Assembly: GCF_000702505.1 (NCBI RefSeq)
Contig: NZ_JNIM01000001.1
Location: 1,550,001-1,614,000, forward strand
Length of the DNA: 64,000 bases
From: Thermogemmatispora carboxidivorans
GTDB taxonomy: Bacteria > Chloroflexota > Ktedonobacteria > Ktedonobacterales > Ktedonobacteraceae
Direction of reading: 5' to 3'
Both the position numbers and the translations under genes were made by a program. Of this stretch, positions 47,518 to 56,509 are shown piece after piece. The notes beneath the pieces are model-generated. The model did not search any database, was not told the DNA's origin, and was given only the letters and a program-made list of their open reading frames with translations. Within the stretch, counting starts at the first letter, position 1, and each line of letters starts with the position of its first letter.

Positions 47518-49407
47518 ATGCTTCGTTGTCCAAATCCGCGTTGTCAGGCCAGCTATCCTGATGGCACCTTCCAGTGTAGCAAGCCCTTCTGTCAGTGTTT
47601 GCTCCCTGGGGCAGTCGTTGCAGGGCGCTATACCATAGGGCAGCTCCTTGGGCTTGGAGGCATGGGAGCGGTCTACCGTGCCAGGGATGGTTTTGATGAG
47701 CAGGAGGTCGCACTCAAGATCCTCTCGCTCCACATCTCGAACATGGATATTTCCACCGCGGTAGAGCGTTTCAAGCGTGAGGCTCGCTATGCCCATCAGC
47801 TACGGCACAGGAACATTGTGCCGGTGCTCAATTTCGGTCAAGATGGGCGTCTGCTCTACCTGGCCATGCCCCTTGTCACGGGGGGGACGCTCAAGGCCCT
47901 GCTTAAGGATGAGAAGCCGCTGTCGCTAGAGCTGGCTTTGCGCTATCTCGGCGATCTCGCTGAAGCGGTCGATGCGGTGCATGCTCATCCGCAGCGCATT
48001 GTCCATCGCGATATCAAACCCTCGAATCTCCTCATTCACCAGGACGACGGGCGGCTGGTTCTGACCGACTTTGGCATTGCGCGGGCGATGGAGAAGGAGG
48101 TGCCACTGACGCAGCGAGGTTGGGCTTTGGGTACCCAGCACTATATTGCCCCTGAGCAAGAGAAGGGGCATACTGAGCCGGCGAGCGATATCTACTCGAT
48201 GGGAGTTGTTGCCTATCAGATGTTCACGGGCTTGTTGCCTTTCCAGGCCATCGTGCGCAGTCACTCAGCTGAACTGCCACCGCCGAGCCAGCTCAATTCG
48301 GCCCTCAATCCTGGGGTAGATGCTGCTATCCTCCGGGCCATGCACATTGACCCGGCGCAGCGCTGGCCGAGCGCCCGCGCCTTCGCGGAGGCTGTGAAAG
48401 AGGCCCTGGTCGAGGCCCCAACCGTGATTGTGCCGCCGCCAGAGCGCAGCAGTCCCTTGCGCAGCGGCGCCAATGTACTGGTGCGTACTCTCATCCCTGA
48501 AAATCCCTGTGGAGCCTGTGGGCGAGAGAACCGTCCCGGCTCGCGCTACTGTCGGCATTGCGGCCAGACTCTCAATGGAACCTCACCGCTCGTGATTGAC
48601 GTCTGCCAGGTCGGCTATATAAGCGACGTAGGACGGCGCTACGTCGCGCAAGACAACGAAGACATGCTGCTCATTGTCCAGGGGCTTGGCCTTGGTCTTG
48701 GGCTGCCGCCGCGTCCGTTCGGCCTGTTCGGCGTTGCCGATGGCCTGCGCGGGCCAGAAGGGCGCTCGATCGGGGGACATGAAGCCAGTCATCTGGCCAT
48801 TGCCACCGTGGCTGACGTCCTCATCCCGCGTCTGACCGCCCTGCCACTCAGAGTGCAGCATGGAACGAACCTGCAAGCTGCACAGCAAGCCGAGTTCTGG
48901 CTGCGGGAAAGTGTCCTACGTGCCAATCAGGTCATCTACCACTCGAATGCTGACTACAACACGTTCATGGCCAGCACGCTGACCGTGGCTCTGCTGCATT
49001 GCCACTATCTCTATGTGGCCAGCGTTGGCGATAGCCGGGCCTATCACTTTATTCCCGGTAGAGGGCTGGAGCGTATCACCCGCGATCACTCACTGGCTGC
49101 TAACCTGGTTGAAGCAGAGCTACTGGCACCCGACGATCTCTACAGCAGCGCCCGGCGCCATCGCCTCTACCGCTATTTGGGCCTGGCGTCCCATCTGCAG
49201 ATGGACTTCTTCAGTCGGCAGGTAGCGGTAGGTGATCTGATTCTCCTCTGTACCGATGGCCTCTGGCACATGCTCCGTGATGAACGCTTGAGCGAGCTGC
49301 TGGCGCGTGGGGGAGACCTCCAACAGCTGGCCCGCTTGCTGGTTGATGAGGCCAATCGCGCCGGCGGCGAAGGCAACATCAGCGTTATCCTGGTGCGCGT
49401 GCAATAG
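47518..49407 (+). CDS. Ser/Thr protein kinase fused to zinc ribbon and PP2C-like phosphatase domain
   Basis: 629 residues. An N-terminal Cys-rich ribbon (MLRCPNPRCQ ... CSKPFCQC) is followed by a Hanks-type kinase (GLGGMGAVYRARD, Lys67 in VALKIL, HRDIKPSNLL with Asp165, DFGIARA). A second zinc ribbon lies near 331-350 (CGACGRENRPGSRYCRHCG), and a PP2C-like domain follows (QDNEDM, FGVADGL, SVGDSRAYHF, LCTDGLW). The usual GGxDN metal Asp is replaced: the sequence reads GGEGN with Gly619. Kinase and opposing phosphatase in one chain is unusual. The ATG at 47518 follows GGGAGGA; a longer frame from 47416 lacks an RBS. Targets unknown. Confidence 0.9.
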   Translation: MLRCPNPRCQASYPDGTFQCSKPFCQCLLPGAVVAGRYTIGQLLGLGGMGAVYRARDGFDEQEVALKILSLHISNMDISTAVERFKREARYAHQLRHRNIVPVLNFGQDGRLLYLAMPLVTGGTLKALLKDEKPLSLELALRYLGDLAEAVDAVHAHPQRIVHRDIKPSNLLIHQDDGRLVLTDFGIARAMEKEVPLTQRGWALGTQHYIAPEQEKGHTEPASDIYSMGVVAYQMFTGLLPFQAIVRSHSAELPPPSQLNSALNPGVDAAILRAMHIDPAQRWPSARAFAEAVKEALVEAPTVIVPPPERSSPLRSGANVLVRTLIPENPCGACGRENRPGSRYCRHCGQTLNGTSPLVIDVCQVGYISDVGRRYVAQDNEDMLLIVQGLGLGLGLPPRPFGLFGVADGLRGPEGRSIGGHEASHLAIATVADVLIPRLTALPLRVQHGTNLQAAQQAEFWLRESVLRANQVIYHSNADYNTFMASTLTVALLHCHYLYVASVGDSRAYHFIPGRGLERITRDHSLAANLVEAELLAPDDLYSSARRHRLYRYLGLASHLQMDFFSRQVAVGDLILLCTDGLWHMLRDERLSELLARGGDLQQLARLLVDEANRAGGEGNISVILVRVQ

Positions 49408-49575
49408 AACGCTCGTCTTGCGTCTTCTCCGCTTGCGCCTCCTCTTGCCTGCGTCGGGAGACAAGAGGTGCTGGCTGGCCTCCTTTCGGCCTTCCCTCCC
49501 TTTAGGGACAATGACCAGGGGGGCTTTATTCCCGTCAGGAGCAGAGAGATGCGCCCCCCCGATGTTGCGGGCTAT

Positions 49576-51720
49576 CTACTCAGTTACCAGCGTCCAACAG
49601 CGCAGCACCTCGGCCACACTCCAGGCCTGGGCGAAGCAGCCGGCAGGAGTAAAAGGAGGCTCTGGCTCGGCCACCTCGCTGACTGTCCCCAGGCAGGCGT
49701 CCCAGAGGTGGTGCACCAATGGCTCCAACAAAGGCAGGATAGCCTGGTTGTCTTTGTAGACATGGAGGTAGGCATCGGTATAGGCGCCGATGAGCCAGGG
49801 CCAGACTGTCCCCTGGTGATAGGCGCTGTCGCGCTGGCGTTGATCGCCATTGAAGCGAGAGCGATAGTGAGGATCGTGGGGGCTGAGCGTCCGTAGCCCA
49901 AGGGGTGTCAGCAACTCGGCCCGCACACGCTCAACAATGCTGCGAGCCTGCTCGTCGCTCAGCAAACGACGCGGCAGGGCCACGGCAAAGAGCTGGTTGG
50001 GGCGCAGAGCAGGATCGTTCTCGCCCGCCCGTCCATCGACATCGACCACATCGTAGAGATAGCCCCCCTCGGGGTACCAGAAGCGCTCAGCGAAATGCTT
50101 GCGCACCTGGATGCGCAGCTGACTATAGCGCGTGGCATCAACGGCCAGGCGCACTGCCCAGCTCTCCATGCAAGCCAGGGCATTGTACCAAAGCGCATTG
50201 ATCTCCACAGGCTTGCCGCGACGCGGCGTCACCGGGCAGCCATCGACGCGGGCATCCATCCAGGTCAGCTGCAGATCGCTTGTTCCCAGTCCGACAAACA
50301 GCAAGCCATCGCCCTCGTCCATGCCAATGCCGTAGCGTGTCCCGCGAATATACCATTGCAAGATCTCCTCGAGGGCGGGAAACAGCTCCTTCAGCAAGGT
50401 CCAGTCTCCGGTGGCGGCCAGGTAGCGATCAAGGGAGCGGAAGAGCCAGAGCGAGGCATCGGCGGTATTATACTCCGGAGCCGCTGCGTTCTCGGGAAGG
50501 CGGTTTGGCAGCAAACCTTGATTGGCGGAAGAAGCAAAAGCCTTGAGCAGGCCTCGGGCCTCGCTATAGCGGCCAGTACTCAAGAGCAGGCCGGGGAGAG
50601 CGATCATGGCGTCGCGCCCCCAGACCTCGAACCACGGATAGCCGGCAATAATGGTCTTGTGATCGGGCGAGAGCTGCAAATAGCGCTTCCCCGTAGGAGT
50701 GAGCACATACTGCGGACGAGCCACGATAAACTGGTCTGCGGCCACTACCAGGCGGGCGCGGACAGGATCGCGCTGGGCCAGGTCCTCAACGCTGCGATCT
50801 GCCACAGCAAGGAGCTGCTTGAGACGGCGGCGATGGTGCGCATACGCCTGAGCGACCTGCTCCTCGTGCTGTGGGCTGCCCAGAGCCGCGGGTGGCTCCT
50901 GCTCAGCGCTCACTACGAGCGTCACTCGGTCACCGGGGATCAGCGGGAGATGGAAGACGCCAGGCAGATAGACATCCTCCTCGCATGGCAGGCCACGATC
51001 ACGATCATGACGGTGAAGGACCCGCCAATACCAGAGTCCCCGTGGCTCAAAGCGAGCTGAAGGACTGATGATCAACTGACAGACGGGGGTGTCAGCGCTA
51101 GCGCGGATGCGGTAGCGGCTCCCATCCTGCTCGACCTGAAAATGCCAGCCAGGATCGCCGCGCAGCGTGCTATGGTGGCTACGCGCGACGCAGAACGGCA
51201 GCAAGGTTAACAGCGATGGCTCCCGCGCCTGCTCGCTTCCCTCGTCATAGCTACCATGCAAAGTATACTGAACGTACGTCGTATTCTGCCCGTATTCCAT
51301 CCAGATGCGCTTCTCTAGAAAGAGAGCGGCCCCCAGGCGATAACGAAAGCAGGGAATGTCGCCTTCGAGACAGACGCTGTCGAGGTACGACATTCCCTGT
51401 GGATCAAGGGTGCCATCGTGGTACTCGTTGACCCCCAATTTTAGGACCGTGCCCTGGGGGAGGCGAAGCTCCTCATCGACCTTCGTCACGAGTACCCAAC
51501 GCTCAATCGGCGGGCGGAGGGCAGCGACCAGCAGGCCGTGATAGCTGCGCGTGGTGGCTCCGAGAAGCGAGCCAGCGGCGTAGCCGCCAAGGCCGTTCGT
51601 AACCAGCCATTCGCGCTCCAGGCCCGCCTGAACGTCGCCGCAGATGGCGCGACCAAGCGAGAGATTCCATGCATTCAGCGAAGTGCGCTTCATTGCGCTA
51701 GTCTCAGACTGTTGCATCAT
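49576..51720 (-). CDS. Amylo-alpha-1,6-glucosidase (glycogen debranching enzyme, GH133-type)
   Basis: 714 residues. It removes alpha-1,6 branch glucose from limit dextrin of glycogen. The N-terminal GDE domain begins REWLVTNGLGGYAAGSLLGATTRSYHGLLVA. The C-terminal (alpha/alpha)6 catalytic part has GYPWFEVWGRDAMIALPGLLL, LPNRLPENAAAPEYNTADASLWLF and YHQGTVWPWLIGAY. This is the archaeal/bacterial single-activity type rather than the bifunctional eukaryotic enzyme. Two adjacent ATGs at the start follow GAGGG. Confidence 0.93.
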   Translation of the reverse strand: MMQQSETSAMKRTSLNAWNLSLGRAICGDVQAGLEREWLVTNGLGGYAAGSLLGATTRSYHGLLVAALRPPIERWVLVTKVDEELRLPQGTVLKLGVNEYHDGTLDPQGMSYLDSVCLEGDIPCFRYRLGAALFLEKRIWMEYGQNTTYVQYTLHGSYDEGSEQAREPSLLTLLPFCVARSHHSTLRGDPGWHFQVEQDGSRYRIRASADTPVCQLIISPSARFEPRGLWYWRVLHRHDRDRGLPCEEDVYLPGVFHLPLIPGDRVTLVVSAEQEPPAALGSPQHEEQVAQAYAHHRRRLKQLLAVADRSVEDLAQRDPVRARLVVAADQFIVARPQYVLTPTGKRYLQLSPDHKTIIAGYPWFEVWGRDAMIALPGLLLSTGRYSEARGLLKAFASSANQGLLPNRLPENAAAPEYNTADASLWLFRSLDRYLAATGDWTLLKELFPALEEILQWYIRGTRYGIGMDEGDGLLFVGLGTSDLQLTWMDARVDGCPVTPRRGKPVEINALWYNALACMESWAVRLAVDATRYSQLRIQVRKHFAERFWYPEGGYLYDVVDVDGRAGENDPALRPNQLFAVALPRRLLSDEQARSIVERVRAELLTPLGLRTLSPHDPHYRSRFNGDQRQRDSAYHQGTVWPWLIGAYTDAYLHVYKDNQAILPLLEPLVHHLWDACLGTVSEVAEPEPPFTPAGCFAQAWSVAEVLRCWTLVTE

Positions 51721-52005
51721 GGCCCTCGTTCCCCTGGCGCTAAGATGGAGGCCTGTGTGCCGCCGAAGTGCTCCCGAGCAAGCTCCACTTCAGGCGTGCG
51801 CCTGCCTCCCCGATCCTGCTAGTGATCTCTCCATCCATTGCTCTTCTTGCTGCACGAGCGCTGGTCAAGCGAGGCAGCGTTTGAAATAGGCATCGATCTA
51901 GCTGGCTTGCGGACGGCCCACCAGGCGGGGGCGGGCCGGCAAAGGCGAAGGCGAACCGTCAGGTGATAGAAAGCAGCCTGCCCTGTTCTAGCTCCAGTCA
52001 GGAGC

Positions 52006-53178
52006 TTAGGGGTGTGGTAGCTCGCGCAGAGCGGCCTTCATGCGCTGCAGCGCGGTCTCAATGCGCTCCTCGGGAGCGGTCATCGAGATGCGCAGATAGC
52101 CCTCGCCGGCGGCGCCGAAGTTTGACCCGGGAGTCAGCAGTACACCGGTCTGATCGAAGAGCCAGCTGGCAAAATCGCGGGCCTTAAAGCCTGCTGGCAC
52201 CGCTGCCCAGACGTAGAGGCCAGCCTGCGTCTGGCGCGTGCGCAGTCCCAAGGAATTGCAGCCGGCCACAAGCAAGTCACGGCGGCGGCGATAGACAGCG
52301 TTTCGCTCCTGTATCCAGGAATCGGGCAATTGCAGAGCCGCGATGGCTGCATACTGGATTGGGCGGAACATCCCGCTATCGACGTTACTCTTGAGTCGCC
52401 CCACAGCGTCCACAACCTCGCGATTGCCAACGAGCCAGCCGGCACGGAAGCCAGCCATATTATAGGTCTTACTGAGCGAGTGAAGCTCAACGGCCACCTC
52501 GCGTGCTCCCGGAATCTCCAGAATGCTTGGAGGGCGCTGTTCGAAATACACCTCGGCGTAGGCCATGTCGTGCACGATCAGCAGGTCGTGCTGTCGAGCA
52601 AAAGCGACTGCGCGCTCAAAAAAAGCGTGGTCGGCGCAGGCAGCGGTTGGATTATTTGGATAGTTCAGCCAAAGAAGGCGGGCCTGGTGCAGTACCGAGG
52701 AAGGAATGCTTTCGAGGTCGGGCAGATAGTCATGGCTTTCGCGCAGCGGCAGCAAATAAGGTTGAGCGCCAGTACTGGTCGTGCCCGTCACGTAAACGGT
52801 GTAGTTGGGGTCGGGCACGAGGGCCACATCGCCTGGGTTGAGCACGGCCATTGCCACATAGGCTAGACCCTCTTTTGACCCCAGGAGCGGCAGAGTCTCC
52901 TCTTCTGGCGTCAGCGTCACGTCGAAGCGCCGCTGGAACCAGGCGACGAAGGCTTCGTGGAGGGCGCGCAGGCCGCGATACTCGGGGTAGCGATGGTTCT
53001 CTGGATCGTGGGCTGCCTGGCAGAGCCGTTCAATGACGGCGGCGGGGGCAGGCAAATCAGGATCGCCCATTGACAGATTGATCACATCAACCCCTGCCGC
53101 CTGGCGGGCGGCCAACTTCTTCTGGGTTTCGGCGAAATGATAGGGAGGTAGACTCTGTACAAGGCGTGATAGCTGCAC
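52006..53178 (-). CDS. PLP aminotransferase, LL-diaminopimelate aminotransferase-like
   Basis: 390-residue fold-type I class I/II aminotransferase. INLSMGDPDLPAP, LNYPNNPTAA and the PLP-binding Lys of LHSLSKTYNMAGFRAGW are clear. This Lys context is common in DapL-like enzymes of lysine synthesis, but alanine/aspartate transaminases look similar. The start is taken as GTG at 53178 because AAAGGAG lies eight bases before it; an in-frame extension to 53253 has none. It follows polA by 87 bp on the same strand. Confidence 0.88.
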   Translation of the reverse strand: MQLSRLVQSLPPYHFAETQKKLAARQAAGVDVINLSMGDPDLPAPAAVIERLCQAAHDPENHRYPEYRGLRALHEAFVAWFQRRFDVTLTPEEETLPLLGSKEGLAYVAMAVLNPGDVALVPDPNYTVYVTGTTSTGAQPYLLPLRESHDYLPDLESIPSSVLHQARLLWLNYPNNPTAACADHAFFERAVAFARQHDLLIVHDMAYAEVYFEQRPPSILEIPGAREVAVELHSLSKTYNMAGFRAGWLVGNREVVDAVGRLKSNVDSGMFRPIQYAAIAALQLPDSWIQERNAVYRRRRDLLVAGCNSLGLRTRQTQAGLYVWAAVPAGFKARDFASWLFDQTGVLLTPGSNFGAAGEGYLRISMTAPEERIETALQRMKAALRELPHP

Positions 53179-53265
53179 GGATGGCTCTCCTTTTGCGTTC
53201 GCAAGCAAGATCAGGCCGAAGCCGCCAGCATACTTACGGCGGCAGCGGCTCACCGGGGCGGTGGC

Positions 53266-56200
53266 CTACTCAGCAGGAGCGGCCTCGTACCAATTCCGCC
53301 CCACTTTGGTTTCCACCTTGAGCGGGACCTTCTCCGTAATCTCCGGGATGTCTTCCATAATAGTCCGTACCAGGCGGCGGGTTGCCTCCAACTCCTCCAC
53401 TGGCACCTCAAACACCAGCTCGTCATGGACCTGAAGGATCATGCGCGCCTTCAAGCCACGCTCCTGCAGAGCATGGTGAATACGGATCATTGCGATCTTG
53501 ATGACATCTGCGTTGGTGCCCTGGATGGGCATATTGATCGCCTCACGCTCCAGGGCCTGGCGCTCCGGTCCGCTGAGCGTTCGCAGGTCTGGCAAGAAGC
53601 GTTTGCGCCCAAAGAGCGTATTCACATAGCCTTGCTTGTACACCTGGTTCAAGGTTGCATCGACATAGCGCCGCACCTCGGGAAAGGTCTCGTGATAGCG
53701 CTTGATGAAATCGTTGGCCTCCGCGTTACTCATGCCAGTCACCTGAGCCAGTCCGAAGGCCGACTGGCCATAGAGAATGGCATAGACCACGGTTTTGGCC
53801 AGACGGCGCTGCTCAGGCGTGACCTGACTCACTGGTACATGGAAGAGGGAGGCGGCGGTGATCGTATGAATATCTTCGCCTTGCTGGAAGGCTTCCACCA
53901 GACGCTTCTCGCCTGTGATGCGCGCCAGAATACGTAGCTCGATCTGGGAATAGTCGGCGGTGAGCAGAAGGTAGCTCGGGTCTGCAATGAAGGCGCGCCG
54001 AATCTGGCGCCCGATCTCCGTACGCACAGGGATGTTCTGCAGGTTAGGATTGCTGGAGGACAGCCGCCCGCTAGAAGTCACCGCCTGATTGAAGGACGTG
54101 TGTACGCGCCCACTCACGGGGTCCATCAGGGCCAGCAAACCATCGACGTACGTAGATTTCAGCTTCGTGAGCTGGCGGTACTCCAGCAAGACATCGACCA
54201 CTGGATGAAGGCCCTTGAGGCTTTCAATGACCTCGGCGCTGACAGAATACCCGGTACGTGTCTTGCGCCCTGTCGGCAGCTTTAGCTCGCCAAAGAGAAC
54301 CTCAGCGAGCTGTCGCGTTGAATTGATGTTGAAGCGATGCCCGACTGCGTCGTAGATCCTCTGCTCCAGGAGGCGAATCTGCTCGTTGAGACGCTCGCCG
54401 AAGTCGCGCAGAAAGTCGGCATCCAGGGCCACCCCGTGCAGCTCCATCTGAATCAGCACATCCACAAGCGGCATCTCGATGCGCTCGAACAGCTTCCAGA
54501 GGCCCTGGCGCAGCAATTCGCGTCGCAGTGGCTCTGCCAGGCGCAGGGTCATGTCGGCGTCGGCCCCGGCATACTCGGCGGCGCGCACTGCCGAAACCTG
54601 GGCCATGCTGATGGCCTTGCTGCCACTGCCGATGAGCTGAGCAATAGGGGTCATCACGTAGCCCAGGCGCTGGAAGACTTGCTCTTTCAGTCCCAGGCCG
54701 CGGCGGCCCGGATCGAGCAGGTAGGCTGCCAGGAGCGTATCGAACGTGAGTCCCTGAATGCGTACGCCGTAGCGCGCCATCACCAGCAGATCGTACTTCG
54801 CATTATGCATATATTTGGCGATATACACATCCTCCAGGACCGGGCGCAGTCGCTCCAAGGCGAGTCGTAAGGGAAGCTGGGTCGGTGGCTCTTCGCCGTC
54901 GAGTGTCCGCTGGTGGCCAAGAGGGAGATAGTAGGCCTCGCCGGGGGCCATACTGAAAGCCAGCCCGACCAGCTCGGCCCGCCACGGGTCTTCAGAGGTG
55001 GTCTCGATGTCAAAGGCAAAGGCGCCCGCCTGGCGGAGGCTGTGCACCAGGACCGTGAGCGCCTCCTCGCTGGTGATGAGCAGCGTGCTAGTTGTTTTCT
55101 CGCTGACCGGCTCAAGGAGCGGAAGACTTGCACCGACGGCTGGCAGGCGGAGATGGCGCACCTCTGCCTCTGCCTGAGCTGGCAGCTCAAAGAGCGCCAA
55201 TTGCTCTACCTGATCATGGGCGTGGTCCCTCTGCTGAGACGGCAACCTGCTGGCAGGCTCCTGAGACGCGGAGGTGAATTCCACGGCGCTCCCCGGCTGG
55301 CCAGCCTGAGTGAGCTGATGTGGTGGGCGTGGCGGCTCCAGAATTGGAACAAGGCCCAGTGGTGCGCTCTGCTCGTCGTGAGCGTCATCCCCGCGCTGAG
55401 CGCTTGCCGGCTCTCTGGGTTCTGGCTGTCCTTCAGCGAGGGCGAGGGCCTGTTTCTGGCTGCCTGCCTTGTCGTTGCCCCTGGTATCGCCGAAAGTGCC
55501 ACCGGGAGCGGGCAGTCGATCGACCAGCGAATGAAACTCCAGGCTGCGAAAGAGAGCGAGGGTCTTCTCGCGATTGAAGCGTTTGATATCGCAAGCGGCC
55601 AGATCAAGCTGCACGGGAGCGTCGCGTACAATTGTGGCCAGGTGCTTGCTTTGGAGCGCCTGCTCGCGTGTCTCGCTGAGGGCTTTCTGCTCTTTCGGTT
55701 TCAGCTCGGCCAGGTGTTCCAGCACTGCCTCAAGGCTGCCGTAGGTGGCGATCAGCCGGCTGGCAGTCTTCTCCCCAATCCCAGGCACGCCGGGAATATT
55801 ATCTGACGGGTCGCCGACCAGGCCCTTAAAGTCTGGCAGCTGTGCCGGCTCAATGCCATAGCGTGTTTGTACCGCGGCCCGGTCGTAGACTGTCACCTCG
55901 CTGATGCCGCGTTTAGCCACCATCACGCGCACGCAGTCATCGACCAGCTGCAGCGTATCCATATCGCCGGTCAGAATAATGGTCTCCAGACCTTGCCCTG
56001 TTGCCTGACGCGCCAGTGTTCCGAGCAGATCGTCGGCCTCAAAGCCGTCCAGCTCGTAGACAGGAAAATTGAAAGCCTGTACCAGCTCACGGATACGCTC
56101 AAACTGCGCGCGCATCACTGGTGAGAGCGGAGGGCGCTGCGCCTTGTACGTTGGAAGAGCCTCATGACGGAAGGTACGCGCCGAGCGGTCGAAGGTCACA

Positions 56201-56418
56201 GCCACATAGTCTGGCTGCACGTCGGCCAGCGCCTTCAGCAGCATGCTGGCGAAGCCAAGGACTGCGTTCACAGCCTCGCCGCTGCTCGTCGTCAGCATCT
56301 CCGGCAGCGCATGAAAGGCCCGGTGGATCAAAGCATGTCCATCGACCAGGAGCAGCTTTTTGCTGCTCTCACCACACCGAGGCTTCTCCTGTGCTCTTGA
56401 AATGTCGCGTTCACTCAT
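53266..56418 (-). CDS. polA: DNA polymerase I
   Basis: Repair and Okazaki-fragment polymerase, 1050 residues, longer than the E. coli enzyme mainly through a low-complexity linker (about residues 300-440) after the 5' nuclease. The 5'-3' nuclease (LLLVDGHALIHRAFHAL, ELDGFEADDLLGT, TGDMDTLQLV, GDPSDNIPGVPGIGEKTA) is intact. The 3'-5' exonuclease ligands look intact (FDIETT, NAKYDLLV, YAGADADMTLRL), unlike Taq-type enzymes. Polymerase motifs: DYSQIELRIL (A), RRLAKTVVYAILYGQSAFGL (B), QVHDELVFEV (C). Tyr879 occupies the O-helix position that is Phe762 in E. coli. Confidence 0.97.
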   Translation of the reverse strand: MSERDISRAQEKPRCGESSKKLLLVDGHALIHRAFHALPEMLTTSSGEAVNAVLGFASMLLKALADVQPDYVAVTFDRSARTFRHEALPTYKAQRPPLSPVMRAQFERIRELVQAFNFPVYELDGFEADDLLGTLARQATGQGLETIILTGDMDTLQLVDDCVRVMVAKRGISEVTVYDRAAVQTRYGIEPAQLPDFKGLVGDPSDNIPGVPGIGEKTASRLIATYGSLEAVLEHLAELKPKEQKALSETREQALQSKHLATIVRDAPVQLDLAACDIKRFNREKTLALFRSLEFHSLVDRLPAPGGTFGDTRGNDKAGSQKQALALAEGQPEPREPASAQRGDDAHDEQSAPLGLVPILEPPRPPHQLTQAGQPGSAVEFTSASQEPASRLPSQQRDHAHDQVEQLALFELPAQAEAEVRHLRLPAVGASLPLLEPVSEKTTSTLLITSEEALTVLVHSLRQAGAFAFDIETTSEDPWRAELVGLAFSMAPGEAYYLPLGHQRTLDGEEPPTQLPLRLALERLRPVLEDVYIAKYMHNAKYDLLVMARYGVRIQGLTFDTLLAAYLLDPGRRGLGLKEQVFQRLGYVMTPIAQLIGSGSKAISMAQVSAVRAAEYAGADADMTLRLAEPLRRELLRQGLWKLFERIEMPLVDVLIQMELHGVALDADFLRDFGERLNEQIRLLEQRIYDAVGHRFNINSTRQLAEVLFGELKLPTGRKTRTGYSVSAEVIESLKGLHPVVDVLLEYRQLTKLKSTYVDGLLALMDPVSGRVHTSFNQAVTSSGRLSSSNPNLQNIPVRTEIGRQIRRAFIADPSYLLLTADYSQIELRILARITGEKRLVEAFQQGEDIHTITAASLFHVPVSQVTPEQRRLAKTVVYAILYGQSAFGLAQVTGMSNAEANDFIKRYHETFPEVRRYVDATLNQVYKQGYVNTLFGRKRFLPDLRTLSGPERQALEREAINMPIQGTNADVIKIAMIRIHHALQERGLKARMILQVHDELVFEVPVEELEATRRLVRTIMEDIPEITEKVPLKVETKVGRNWYEAAPAE

Positions 56419-56509
56419 ACTTTCTACTCAACCCTTCAGGCCACACAAGCTCCTCTCATGACTTGCACGCTCACCGCTTTGCTCCCATTGCAGCCTGATC
56501 CTCGCGCAC

